Origin: CAIWHR01 sp963809965
GTDB taxonomy: Bacteria > Pseudomonadota > Gammaproteobacteria > Burkholderiales > Casimicrobiaceae
Assembly: GCA_963809965.1 (NCBI GenBank)
Contig: CAWELU010000029.1
Span: 186,001 to 250,000, forward strand
Reading direction: 5' to 3'
DNA: 64,000 nt
Below are positions 56,723 through 64,000 of this stretch, piece after piece. Each line of letters starts with the position of its first letter. Positions within the stretch are counted from its first letter, which is position 1. The translations under genes and the position numbers were made by a program. The notes under the pieces are model-generated. The model did no database searches. It was not told the DNA's origin and saw only the letters and a list, made by a program, of their open reading frames with translations.

Positions 56723-57369
56723 AGCCTCGCGGATTCGAACTCGGCGTCTACCTCATCACCGACCGGGCATGCTGCGGCTCACGCAGCGTGGAAGATGTCG
56801 TCAGCGCGGCGATCGACAGTGGTGTGACGCTGGTTCAGCTGCGGGAAAAGAACCTCGACGCCCGTCCGATGCTCGCGTTGGGACGCCGGCTTCTCGAAAT
56901 CCTGCGGCCGGCCGGGATCGGCCTGATCGTCAACGACCGGATCGATGTCGCGCAGGTGCTCGATGCCGACGGCGTGCACATCGGACAGCTGGACATTCCC
57001 TACCCGGAGGCTCGGCGGCTGCTGGGACCGGCAAAGATCATCGGCGTTTCGGTCAGCAGCGAGCCGGAAGCTCGGCAAGCGGCGGGCTGGGACGTCGATT
57101 ATGTCGGGGTCGGCCCGGTCTACGCAACCGCGACTAAGCCCGATGCCGGCGTTGCGCTGGGCGTTGACGAGTCGGCGCGTCTCGCCAGAATATCCTGTCA
57201 CCGCGCCGTGGCGATTGGAGGAATCGACAGCGCGAATGCGGCTCCTTTGTACGCAGCTGGCCTTGAGGGAATAGCCGCGATTTCCGCAATTTGTTCCGCG
57301 CCTGATCCGGGTGCAGCCACGCGCCGGCTCGTGCGTCTGATGCAGGAACATCGCGCGAGCAGGTATTGA
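56719..57369 (+). CDS. thiE: Thiamin-phosphate synthase
   Basis: 216 residues. GVYLITDRACCGSRSVEDVV, TLVQLREKNLDARPMLALGR, IVNDRIDVAQVLDADGVHIG and VGPVYATATKPDAG are ThiE signatures. It joins thiazole phosphate from ThiM to the pyrimidine to form thiamin phosphate. The ATG overlaps the thiM stop. It is the last gene of the acoXABC-thiM-thiE unit. Confidence 0.94.
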   Translation: MKPRGFELGVYLITDRACCGSRSVEDVVSAAIDSGVTLVQLREKNLDARPMLALGRRLLEILRPAGIGLIVNDRIDVAQVLDADGVHIGQLDIPYPEARRLLGPAKIIGVSVSSEPEARQAAGWDVDYVGVGPVYATATKPDAGVALGVDESARLARISCHRAVAIGGIDSANAAPLYAAGLEGIAAISAICSAPDPGAATRRLVRLMQEHRASRY

Positions 57370-57449
57370 AGTTGCGCTCACCGCGCTACGACGCGGTCCC
57401 GACTGGCGCCCATACCTTCGATCCAACCGTCGAACCGTCGGCGAGTTGT

Positions 57450-57540
57450 GCGCAGGTGATTGACCTCGAGACTGCCAAGGCGCTCGGCTCGACCATCCCG
57501 CAGTCGTCGTTGTTGCGCGCCGACGAGGTAATCAAGAATC
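57450..57540 (+). pseudogene. ABC substrate-binding protein C-terminal remnant
   Basis: VIDLETAKALGSTIPQSSLL followed by RADEVIK matches the last segment of a common ABC-transporter substrate-binding protein family (NLKTAKALGLTIPPSLLLRADEVI-like). There is no start or upstream protein, only this short piece before a stop at 57608. Confidence 0.6.
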
Positions 57541-57880
57541 CGAGCGTTTCCGGCTATTCGCCGCATTCATGCTGCTTACCGAAGTCATTTGGTCACTTGA
57601 TGCGTTGACCGTCCCCTGTGGAGAAGATCGAACGGCTGGTGTGAAGATGGGTGTTCGCCGGATATGCCACGCGGCGTATTCATTTGTTCGTCAGGTGTCC
57701 GAGGCGCGTGAAACAAACGAAACCAAAATAGTCCCTCGGTGAAGTTGCCCAATTACATTTGCTTCCTAGACTGCAATGGTTCCGAGCGCTCCTTCGTTCG
57801 TTTTCGCTGACCCGGGAAATCTTCTTGCGAAAACGCCGCCGGAATCGTCGTATCCACACAACCTAGTTAGGAGAAAGCTG

Positions 57881-58402
57881 ATGCGAACATTATTGCGAAA
57901 ATCTTTGATCATAACCGGGCTCGCGCTCGGTGCAACCCTCATCGGCGGGAACGCCAGCGCTGATTCAGCCGATGCGCTTCACTGGCAGTCGGTGATCGGC
58001 ATCGTCCAAGGTAACAACGTCGTCGGCAGCGGAACCGGAGCAGCAACAGGCGCGCCAGGGCCGTGGGCGGCCCTGGGAGGACACGTCAACGTAGTTCTGG
58101 ACCACGGGCAAGTCAATTTCAGCACCAACGGCCTGGTGTTGGCGGGTGGAAATGCCATTGGCACTCCAGGGGCGGTCCTGCAGGTCAAGGGAACCCTCGT
58201 CTGCGATACCGATGGCAGCGCGTCCGGTGGAAATTCTGCTCTCGTGGACACTCCGCTCGTCGATCTCGACGATCAGGGCGATGCTCGGTTCGACGGCAAC
58301 GTCGGGCCGTTGCCGCCTGTGTGTGCGAGCGAGCCCGACATCGCATTCTTGATTCGAACCGCTAGTGGCCGTTGGATCGGCAACGGTACGGTGCTACGAT
58401 AA
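57881..58402 (+). CDS. Secreted protein, unknown
   Basis: 173 residues. Signal peptide MRTLLRKSLIITGLALGATL to about residue 28 (NASA), then a Gly/Asn/Asp-rich beta-type mature region with HGQVNFSTNGLVLAGGNAIG and VKGTLVCDTDGSASGGNSAL. ATG 57881 lies behind AGGAGA. Not a family I recognise; no Cys pair pattern beyond two Cys. Confidence 0.7.
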   Translation: MRTLLRKSLIITGLALGATLIGGNASADSADALHWQSVIGIVQGNNVVGSGTGAATGAPGPWAALGGHVNVVLDHGQVNFSTNGLVLAGGNAIGTPGAVLQVKGTLVCDTDGSASGGNSALVDTPLVDLDDQGDARFDGNVGPLPPVCASEPDIAFLIRTASGRWIGNGTVLR

Positions 58403-58438
58403 GCGGGTCGAAAGATCGCCTTGCAACGCGAATGCGAC

Positions 58439-58456
58439 GGGGGCGGCAACGCCCCC
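58439..58456 (+). terminator. GC-rich hairpin after the secreted-protein gene
   Basis: gggggcg-gcaa-cgccccc, a 7-bp stem with a GNRA-type loop, 37 bp after the stop codon. No T-run follows, so it may be a weak terminator or an mRNA-protecting hairpin before the GFA gene. Confidence 0.45.
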
Positions 58457-58516
58457 GGCATCGACCCGGAATCAGGCTCGCAAGTTTGGAATACGTAACC
58501 CGACAACGGAGGGACC

Positions 58517-58945
58517 ATGAGCCAGACTTACCACGGAAGCTGCTTTTGCGGTGCCGTGGAGCTCACCGTCACCGGCGAACCGGTCGCGGTGGGTTTCTGT
58601 CATTGCGCGTCGTGTCGGAGTTGGGCGGCCGCGCCGGTCAACGCATTCAGTCTTTGGAAGCCCGCGGCGGTGAAGATCACCAAGGGCGAGAGCAATATTG
58701 GCGTTTACCACAAGTCGGAGCAGAGCTACCGCAAATTCTGCAAGACCTGCGGTGGACACCTGCTGACGGACCACCCCCCGTGGGGGCTGATCGACGTGTA
58801 CGCCGCCACCATCCCGACCTATCGCCACCAGCCGAAGCTTCACGTTAACTACCAGGAAAGCGTCCTGCCTATCAAGGACGGACTGCCCAAGATGAGGGAT
58901 TTGCCGAAGGAGATGGGTGGATCGGGCGAGACGCTCCCGGAGTAA
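58517..58945 (+). CDS. GFA-family (glutathione-dependent formaldehyde-activating type) zinc protein
   Basis: 142 residues. HGSCFCGAVELTVTG, VGFCHCASCRSW and KFCKTCGGHLLTDH hold the Cys pairs of the Mss4-like zinc fold. ATG 58517 follows an AACGGAGGGACC site. The founding member was assigned as a formaldehyde-activating enzyme, but most GFA proteins have no proven activity. Confidence 0.87.
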   Translation: MSQTYHGSCFCGAVELTVTGEPVAVGFCHCASCRSWAAAPVNAFSLWKPAAVKITKGESNIGVYHKSEQSYRKFCKTCGGHLLTDHPPWGLIDVYAATIPTYRHQPKLHVNYQESVLPIKDGLPKMRDLPKEMGGSGETLPE

Positions 58946-59148
58946 CCAGCACTTACGTGGAAGGTTGTTCGACCGCTCGACGAGCTGGCAACGTGGAACT
59001 CTTCGAGGCGAACGCCTTCGTCCGCATCGCCCGAAGGACTGGTCGATTCCTGTCGCGATCACTGCGGCTCCGGTCGCGAAGTTCGCGATTTCGTTTACGG
59101 CCGCCTGTTTTGCACGAAGGTCCGCTTACCGACAGAGCAAGCGGCGGT

Positions 59149-59826
59149 TCAGGGTCGAACTCGGTCGTCTAACGACCCGCTGCCGAGTTGGGCGGGCTCT
59201 GCGGTCGGTCGAACGTTTCCTCGACACAGCCGGTACCAGTGTTCGTCTGGCCTCAATATCAATTGCATGATCTTTGGCAATCGAAAATGCGAGACCTCAA
59301 CGTGTGTAATCCTCCAGCCCGGAAACGCGGCTTCAATTTCATCGCGAGTTGCGCCACGGATTAGTGGTCGCTTGCGTTTGGGCCAGACCAGTAGCAGTAC
59401 GGTGGCATCGGGGGCAGCGATGGCGCTAATCTCGTGTCCCATCGCTTGTTGCCGGACGGTATCGAAATCGTGGAACGTTCCCGTGTCGAGGATCAGCCGA
59501 AATCCGGTACCTACACCGGCATTCCGCAGCGCCGTGACGTCACCTTTGACTAGTTGCATATCCACGCTGGCCCGCCGTACCCGCTCGCGAGCGCGTTCCA
59601 GAGCGCTCTCAACGATGTCTATTCCCGTGACTTCCCAACCGCGTTTCGCCAACTCAATTCCCCAAATTCCGCTCCCTGTGCCGAGATCGAGTGCGGCACC
59701 GAAGGGTGGGTCGCGCCCGCTTTCTTCGCGCTCAATCAATTCGTAGAACTTGTTTACAAACGGCGGATCGGCGGCGGCGTCTTCCCACGGATGGAAGCCG
59801 ATCGAATATGCGAGCCGATAATTCAT
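59149..59826 (-). CDS. Class I SAM-dependent methyltransferase
   Basis: 225 residues from ATG 59826 (MNYRLAYSIGFHPWED). AALDLGTGSGIWGIELAKRG is SAM motif I, GIDIVESALERA motif II, and LVKGDVTAL with LILDTGTFHDF motifs III and IV. The frame extends a little upstream (to 59856) without a site. Substrate unknown; resembles small-molecule methyltransferases. Confidence 0.85.
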   Translation of the reverse strand: MNYRLAYSIGFHPWEDAAADPPFVNKFYELIEREESGRDPPFGAALDLGTGSGIWGIELAKRGWEVTGIDIVESALERARERVRRASVDMQLVKGDVTALRNAGVGTGFRLILDTGTFHDFDTVRQQAMGHEISAIAAPDATVLLLVWPKRKRPLIRGATRDEIEAAFPGWRITHVEVSHFRLPKIMQLILRPDEHWYRLCRGNVRPTAEPAQLGSGSLDDRVRP

Positions 59827-59944
59827 GGCGACCGCCTGACTTGAATCGCAGCCCAACGTGAAGTGTGGGGCGTAAGCGCAAGGTCGGATACGGGCTGAAG
59901 TTCCTGCAGCTTCACCTTAGACCTTCCAAATTCTGGGCGCGCTT

Positions 59945-60208
59945 CTACCGTTCACCGCCGCGCGCGAGCTTGCGGATGCGTGCGATTTCCAGTATCCCCT
60001 TTTCTGCCCAACGCCGTACGTCAGATGGCACCTCGGGCCGGAATGCTTCATAGAGCTTCACTCCGTTTGCCGCCAGGTCGCGGAGGTCGTGAGCCATTAC
60101 CCAAGAATGTCTGGCCCGGAGGGGGGCGAACTCACGGGGCAGTTGGCGAGTGAGCCCGTCGCTCCAACTGTCTTGGTCGGGGCGGAAGCCTTTAGGGAGA
60201 TGTGGCAT
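59945..60208 (-). CDS. Small hypothetical protein
   Basis: 87 residues: MPHLPKGFRPDQDSWSDGLT at the N-terminus and EAFRPEVPSDVRRWAEKGIL at the C-terminus, ending basic (KLARGGER). No signal peptide, membrane helix or known motif. The adjacent GTG at 60211 is an alternative start. Sequence quality (steady charged and hydrophobic mix) suggests a real gene, but without a recognised family. Confidence 0.5.
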   Translation of the reverse strand: MPHLPKGFRPDQDSWSDGLTRQLPREFAPLRARHSWVMAHDLRDLAANGVKLYEAFRPEVPSDVRRWAEKGILEIARIRKLARGGER

Positions 60209-60289
60209 CACATCAACGGATGAATCTCCATGACTTCTATGGAGGATTGCGGGATCGACGCTTGAAGTTCGGTCTCGGCGAGTTCGGCG

Positions 60290-60760
60290 AGAGTGGCCAT
60301 GATGGCCGGAAGGTCGCCTTATGGTTCGGAACGCTAGAGACGCGCGGAGTGTTCTGGCCGGACGAAGGGCGCTACGCCGAGATCGCGCGCGAAATGGTCG
60401 CGAGCGGGGACTACGTCACGCCACGCTTGAACGGCGTCAAGTAACTTCGAAAAGCCACCGCTGCAATACTGGGCCTTCGCCATCGCCTTTCGCGTTCTCG
60501 AGCCTGACGAATGGTCGGCAAGGCTTTGGCCCGCCACGACCGGGTTCGCCCTCGTCATCATGTCCGCGGCACTCTGGTGGCGCTGGAGAGGTCCCGCTGC
60601 CGGGTTGATAGCGGGATCCGTGCTCGCGAGTTCTGGGGTGTCGTGCTTGGTGCACAGATACTCACGCTCGACATGGGTCTCGCCTTTTTTCTTGCGCTGG
60701 CGTTGCTCGCGTTCATCGGCCAGCTTGGTCAGCTTCGCCGGCTGCGAACCCCAAGCCAGC
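60290..60760 (+). pseudogene. ArnT/GT39-type glycosyltransferase remnant
   Basis: WFGTLETRGVFWPDEGRYAE and IAREMVASGDYVTPRLNGVK are the N-terminal catalytic loop of ArnT-like lipid-linked sugar transferases (DEGRYAEI is diagnostic). An extra A at about 60443 creates a stop; the next frame continues YFEKPPLQYWAFAIAFRV and EWSARLWPATTGFALVIM. A second shift near 60650 gives GAQILTLDMGLAFFLALALL. Then the sequence ends at the AraC gene, with some 400 residues missing. Confidence 0.7.
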
Positions 60761-60792
60761 CCTGCGTGCTGCGTTGCCGTTTCCCCGGCTGG

Positions 60793-61824
60793 TCACTGCG
60801 ACGCAGGATTACTCGATGCGAAGCCGCTCGCGTGACCGTTATCGCGAGTCGCGGAACCGTTGGCGTTCCTGCGCCAGGTCGCCGGCGGCACACCGAACTC
60901 CCGCTTGAAGGCGCGATTGAAGGCCGCTTCGGACTCGTATCCAACGTCCTCGGCGACCGACGCGAGCGGCCGATCGGAGAGTCGAAGTTGCTGCGCAGCG
61001 AGCTGCAAGCGCCACTGCGCCAGGTATTGCATCGGCGGCACCCCAAGCAGGTCCGTGAATCGTTGCGCGAGCCCGGAACGCGACATGCCAACCCGGCGGG
61101 CAAGGTCCTCCACGGTCCACGGATGCGCCGGGCGCCCATGCATTAGTGTGAGCGCGCGGGCGACGAAGCGATCGCGCAATCCCGCCAACCACCCCTTGCG
61201 ATCGTCGGGCATCGTGTCGACATAGCGCCGCACCGCCTCCACGAACACCAGCTCCGACAGTTTGCTCAGCACGGTGGCGCTTCCGGCGCGCACCGAAGCG
61301 GCCTCCTCGGTGGCGAAGCGCAGCGACGACTCGAGCCATGCCGCGCTGGATCCGCGCATGCCGACCTTGAACAGCCGCGGCAGCGCGGAAAGCAAAGGAT
61401 TCCTCGCAATGTCCTGCGTCGCGATAAAGCCGCAGACCATTCGTGTGAGCGCCCCGCCGCTACCGTAAGCGATCTTCATGACTTCACCCGGCGCCGCTTC
61501 GACCTTGTCCGCCAGCAACGGCGCCAAGAGCACGGGCGACAGCTCGGTGGAACTGCCGAGGACATGGGTTTCGCCCTGCGGCACCACGATGAGATCTCCG
61601 GCATCCACCTGTAACGCGCTGGCGCTGTCGTGCGGCAGCATCGCCCAGCACCTGCCTTCCGTCACCAGATGGAACGAGACGACACGCTCGGACGGCGGCA
61701 GGTAGGCCGAGCAAAGCGCCGAATTCGCCGGGACGATGACGCACCACGGCGCCGACAACGCGCCGTCGAGATAGACCGCGCCGGTCAGCTGGACGATGCG
61801 CAATACGTCGGAGAGAGCATCCAT
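60793..61824 (-). CDS. AraC-family regulator with cupin_6 sensor domain
   Basis: 343 residues from ATG 61824 (MDALSDVLRIVQLTGAVYLD). The N-terminal cupin_6 domain contains VSFHLVTEGRCWAMLPHD and AGDLIVVPQGETHVLG; the C-terminal double HTH has HPWTVEDLARRVGMSRSGLA and VAEDVGYESEAAFNRAFKRE. It is divergent from the DUF2892/RND efflux operon (112 bp between the starts) and is probably its regulator. Intact; the frame is open far upstream, but only this part has protein character. Confidence 0.9.
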   Translation of the reverse strand: MDALSDVLRIVQLTGAVYLDGALSAPWCVIVPANSALCSAYLPPSERVVSFHLVTEGRCWAMLPHDSASALQVDAGDLIVVPQGETHVLGSSTELSPVLLAPLLADKVEAAPGEVMKIAYGSGGALTRMVCGFIATQDIARNPLLSALPRLFKVGMRGSSAAWLESSLRFATEEAASVRAGSATVLSKLSELVFVEAVRRYVDTMPDDRKGWLAGLRDRFVARALTLMHGRPAHPWTVEDLARRVGMSRSGLAQRFTDLLGVPPMQYLAQWRLQLAAQQLRLSDRPLASVAEDVGYESEAAFNRAFKREFGVPPATWRRNANGSATRDNGHASGFASSNPASQ

Positions 61825-61935
61825 CGTCGTGGTGGTCGCGGCGTCGCGCGCAAGAAAGCTGGACGCCAAGTCATTCAATGCCTTCGCTGCCGAGGGAATA
61901 CTAGCACCATGGCTCAACAAAGACGGGAGTTGATC

Positions 61936-62143
61936 ATGACTGCAAACGTCGGCGGTATCGGACCGCGCGGTGCGTATCGTGGCGGGGCTCGCGATCCTGG
62001 GCCTCTTCTTTGTTCTCGACGGCTCGAACCGGTGGTGGGCGCACGCGGGCTTCGTTCCGCTGGTGACGGGACTGGTGCGCTGGTGCCCGGCGTACCTGCC
62101 TCTCGGCGTCAGCGCAAATCCGCACCCAACCTGCTGCGGATGA
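61936..62143 (+). CDS. DUF2892 (YgaP-like) small membrane protein, one frameshift
   Basis: About 68 residues. MTANVGGI, then after removal of one extra G (atcggaccg for atcgaccg near 61959) DRAVRIVAGLAILGLFFVLD and FVPLVTGLVRWCPAYLPLGV, the DUF2892 pattern with the CP motif, ending in a stop that overlaps the RND adaptor ATG. Two membrane helices. Function unknown; found in YgaP-like rhodanese fusions and near efflux genes. Confidence 0.75.
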
Positions 62144-63192
62144 TGCGAACGTGCCTTTTGGCAGCGCTCACCGCCGCGGTCGCACTCACGCCTGCGCTGG
62201 CCGACACGAACGGGCCGCCGGCGCCGGAGACCGCGCTCGTCGAGTACAGGGACCTCGACCGGGTGGCGGCCGCCGAGGGCGTGGTCGAGGCGGTGCGCCA
62301 GTCCACGCTCGCGGCGCAGGTCGCGGGTCGTATCGTTGCGCTTAACGTCCGGGCCGGCGACAGCGTGCGGGCGGGACAAGTGCTCGCGCAGATCGACGCG
62401 CGAAGCGCGGTGCAGGCCGAGGCGGCAAGTCAGAGCCAGGTGCGCGAGGCTCGGGCCAACCTCGCCAACGTGAAGGCGAAATACGAGCGCAGCAGGCAGC
62501 TTTTCGCGCAGAAATTCGTCAGCCAGGCCGCGCTCGATCAGACCGAGTCCGAATATCTCGCCGCGCAGGAACAGACCGCGGTGGCAATCGCGAATGCCGG
62601 CCAGGCCGCGACATCGAAGAGCTTCGCTACGATCTTGGCGCCCTATGCCGGTGTGATCGCCTCGACCGAGGTCGAAGTGGGCGACATGGCCACACCCGGA
62701 AGGCCGCTTCTCACCGTGTTCGATCCGCGCGAGCTGCGCGTCACAGCCACCCTGCCGCAGGCCGTGCTCGTTGCGGCGCAGCTCGACGCACCGGTGAACG
62801 TCGAGATCCCGACGCTCGGTCGCATGTTCACCGCGAAGGGAGTCACCATGCTCCCCGTGGCGGATACGCGCACGCACACCACGCGCGTGCGTCTCGCCTT
62901 GCCCGAAGCGGCGGGACTGCTGCCGGGACAATACGCGCGGGCGCTGTTCGCGACCGGACACGCGCGTGCACTCGCGATTCAGGCGTCGGCAGTGCTGCGG
63001 CGCAGTGAAGTGACCGCCGTGTACGTGCTCGACCGCTCCGGCGCGGCGCGGCTCCGGCAGGTGCGTTTGGGCGAGCCTGCGGGCGATGGCCTGGTCGAGG
63101 TGCTGGCGGGCCTCTTACCGGGCGAGCGCGTGTCGCTCGAGCCGGTGCGCTCCGGCATCGAAGCGAGCCGGGGCGGCGACCGGGCCTCGTGA
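62140..63192 (+). CDS. RND efflux periplasmic adaptor (membrane-fusion protein)
   Basis: 350 residues from ATG 62140. Signal peptide MMRTCLLAALTAAVALTPAL, then VAGRIVALNVRAGDSVRAGQ (lipoyl half), a hairpin (QVREARANLANVKAKYERSR and LFAQKFVSQAALDQTESEYL), the second lipoyl half ILAPYAGVIASTEVEVGDMA and a beta-barrel to the end. It bridges the inner-membrane pump to an outer-membrane channel. The start overlaps the DUF2892 stop, and the permease follows 54 bp later. No outer-membrane channel gene is visible. Confidence 0.92.
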   Translation: MMRTCLLAALTAAVALTPALADTNGPPAPETALVEYRDLDRVAAAEGVVEAVRQSTLAAQVAGRIVALNVRAGDSVRAGQVLAQIDARSAVQAEAASQSQVREARANLANVKAKYERSRQLFAQKFVSQAALDQTESEYLAAQEQTAVAIANAGQAATSKSFATILAPYAGVIASTEVEVGDMATPGRPLLTVFDPRELRVTATLPQAVLVAAQLDAPVNVEIPTLGRMFTAKGVTMLPVADTRTHTTRVRLALPEAAGLLPGQYARALFATGHARALAIQASAVLRRSEVTAVYVLDRSGAARLRQVRLGEPAGDGLVEVLAGLLPGERVSLEPVRSGIEASRGGDRAS

Positions 63193-63246
63193 TGCGCGAC
63201 CGGCCTGCAACGATTCGCGTCAACGTCGAGGCATAGCGAGCGGCAC

Positions 63247-64000
63247 ATGGGTATCTCCGGACGCATCGCGCAGTTCTTCCTCGGATCGCGGTTGACGCCG
63301 CTGATTGCGATCTGCGCGCTGCTCGCCGGGGTGTTCGCGGTCGCGGTGACGCCGCGGGAGGAAGAACCGCAGATCAACGTCACCATGGCCAACGTGCTGA
63401 TCCCGTTTCCCGGCGCGTCGGCGAAGGATGTGGAGACGCTGGTTGCGATCCCGGCCGAGCAGGTGATCAGCCAGATTCATGGGCTCGAGCACGTGTTCTC
63501 GGTCTCGAAGCCGAGCTTGGCCATCGTGACGGCGCAGTTCAAGGTTGGCGTGCCGCGCACCGAAGCCCTGGTGCGCCTCTACGACACGATCAACGCGAAT
63601 CGCGATTGGCTCCCCAAGGAGCTCGGAGTGGGCGAGCCTCTCGTGAAGCCCAAGGGCATCGACGACGTGCCGATAGTCACGCTCACGCTGTGGACCGCCG
63701 ACAACGAACGGGGCGCCTTCGAGGTCGAACGCGTCGCCCACGCGCTGGAAGCGGACCTCAAGCGCGTGCCGGGCACGCGCGAGGTGACCACGATCGGCGG
63801 ACCGGGACGCGCGATCCGCGTGCTGCTCGAGCCGGAGCGGCTCGCCGCGTTCAAGCTCACGGCGGCCGACATCCGCCACGCGCTGCTCGCCGCGAACAGT
63901 GCGATGCCCTCAGGCTCGCTCAACGCGGACAACCGAACCATCGACGTCGAGACAGGAAAATTCCTGGCGAGCGCGCAGGACGTGCGCGAGCTTGTGGTCG
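63247..64000 (+). CDS. RND efflux permease (5' part, runs off window)
   Basis: First 251 residues of an AcrB/MexF-type pump. The first membrane helix LTPLIAICALLAGVFAVAVT is followed by PREEEPQINVTMANVLIPFP and GASAKDVETLVAIPAEQVIS, the start of the porter domain; no frameshift so far. PREEEPQI rather than the usual PReEdP is typical of pumps in the HAE3/MexH-adaptor group. Substrate unknown. Confidence 0.92.
   Translation, partial: MGISGRIAQFFLGSRLTPLIAICALLAGVFAVAVTPREEEPQINVTMANVLIPFPGASAKDVETLVAIPAEQVISQIHGLEHVFSVSKPSLAIVTAQFKVGVPRTEALVRLYDTINANRDWLPKELGVGEPLVKPKGIDDVPIVTLTLWTADNERGAFEVERVAHALEADLKRVPGTREVTTIGGPGRAIRVLLEPERLAAFKLTAADIRHALLAANSAMPSGSLNADNRTIDVETGKFLASAQDVRELVV

Overview
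This is a GC-rich window with the gene content of a betaproteobacterium (Burkholderiales, Rhodocyclales or a relative). That placement is an inference from the type IV pilus minor-pilin/PilY1 set, the GcvA-type LysR regulator, the acetoin dehydrogenase operon with AcoX, and the AraC/RND locus. I cannot name a species. No rRNA, tRNA, CRISPR array or complete insertion sequence was seen.

Region by region. (1) 1-9.5 kb, minus strand: an aromatic-acid operon. A MarR regulator with two operator-like palindromes precedes the three subunits of a 4-hydroxybenzoyl-CoA reductase-like molybdenum enzyme, then a very large flavoprotein that fuses a GltD-like half to a PyrK-like half (the composition of Nfn transhydrogenases), then an aryl/acyl-CoA ligase. 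(2) 9.5-13.4 kb: a GcvR-like ACT protein, a sulfatase and an MFS exporter. (3) 13.4-19.7 kb: type IV pilus genes pilE-fimT-pilV-pilW-pilX-pilY1. (4) 19.8-24.3 kb: small accessory genes, including a broken RHH/ParE-type pair, a MazEF-type module flanked by a duplicated gene end, a SEC-C protein, an RHH plus coiled-coil pair and a sirtuin. (5) 24.3-30 kb: a LysR regulator with its likely box, two unknown small genes, a CoA-transferase and a lipoprotein amidohydrolase. (6) 30.1-35.7 kb: a complete urease operon, ureABCEFGD. (7) 35.8-51.6 kb: a loosely packed stretch with a large soluble-adenylyl-cyclase-like protein, secreted proteins, an M23 peptidase, a possible structured RNA and many gene remnants. 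(8) 51.6-57.4 kb: acoXABC followed by thiM-thiE, so the TPP enzyme and a TPP-precursor salvage pair are together. (9) 57.9-64 kb: secreted and GFA proteins, a methyltransferase, an arnT remnant, and an AraC regulator divergent from a DUF2892/RND efflux operon that runs off the end.

Many genes carry single-base frameshifts, densest in the reductase operon and the pilus cluster. Every one I resolved by hand is a one-base insertion, and the conserved protein continues cleanly in the next frame. I therefore read most of them as sequence errors and annotate those loci as genes. Truncated pieces without flanking protein are called pseudogenes.

The best candidate for an undescribed system is the pairing of the 4-hydroxybenzoyl-CoA reductase-like enzyme with the fused Nfn-like flavoprotein. 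It could be a dedicated route from NAD(P)H to a low-potential aromatic-CoA reduction.
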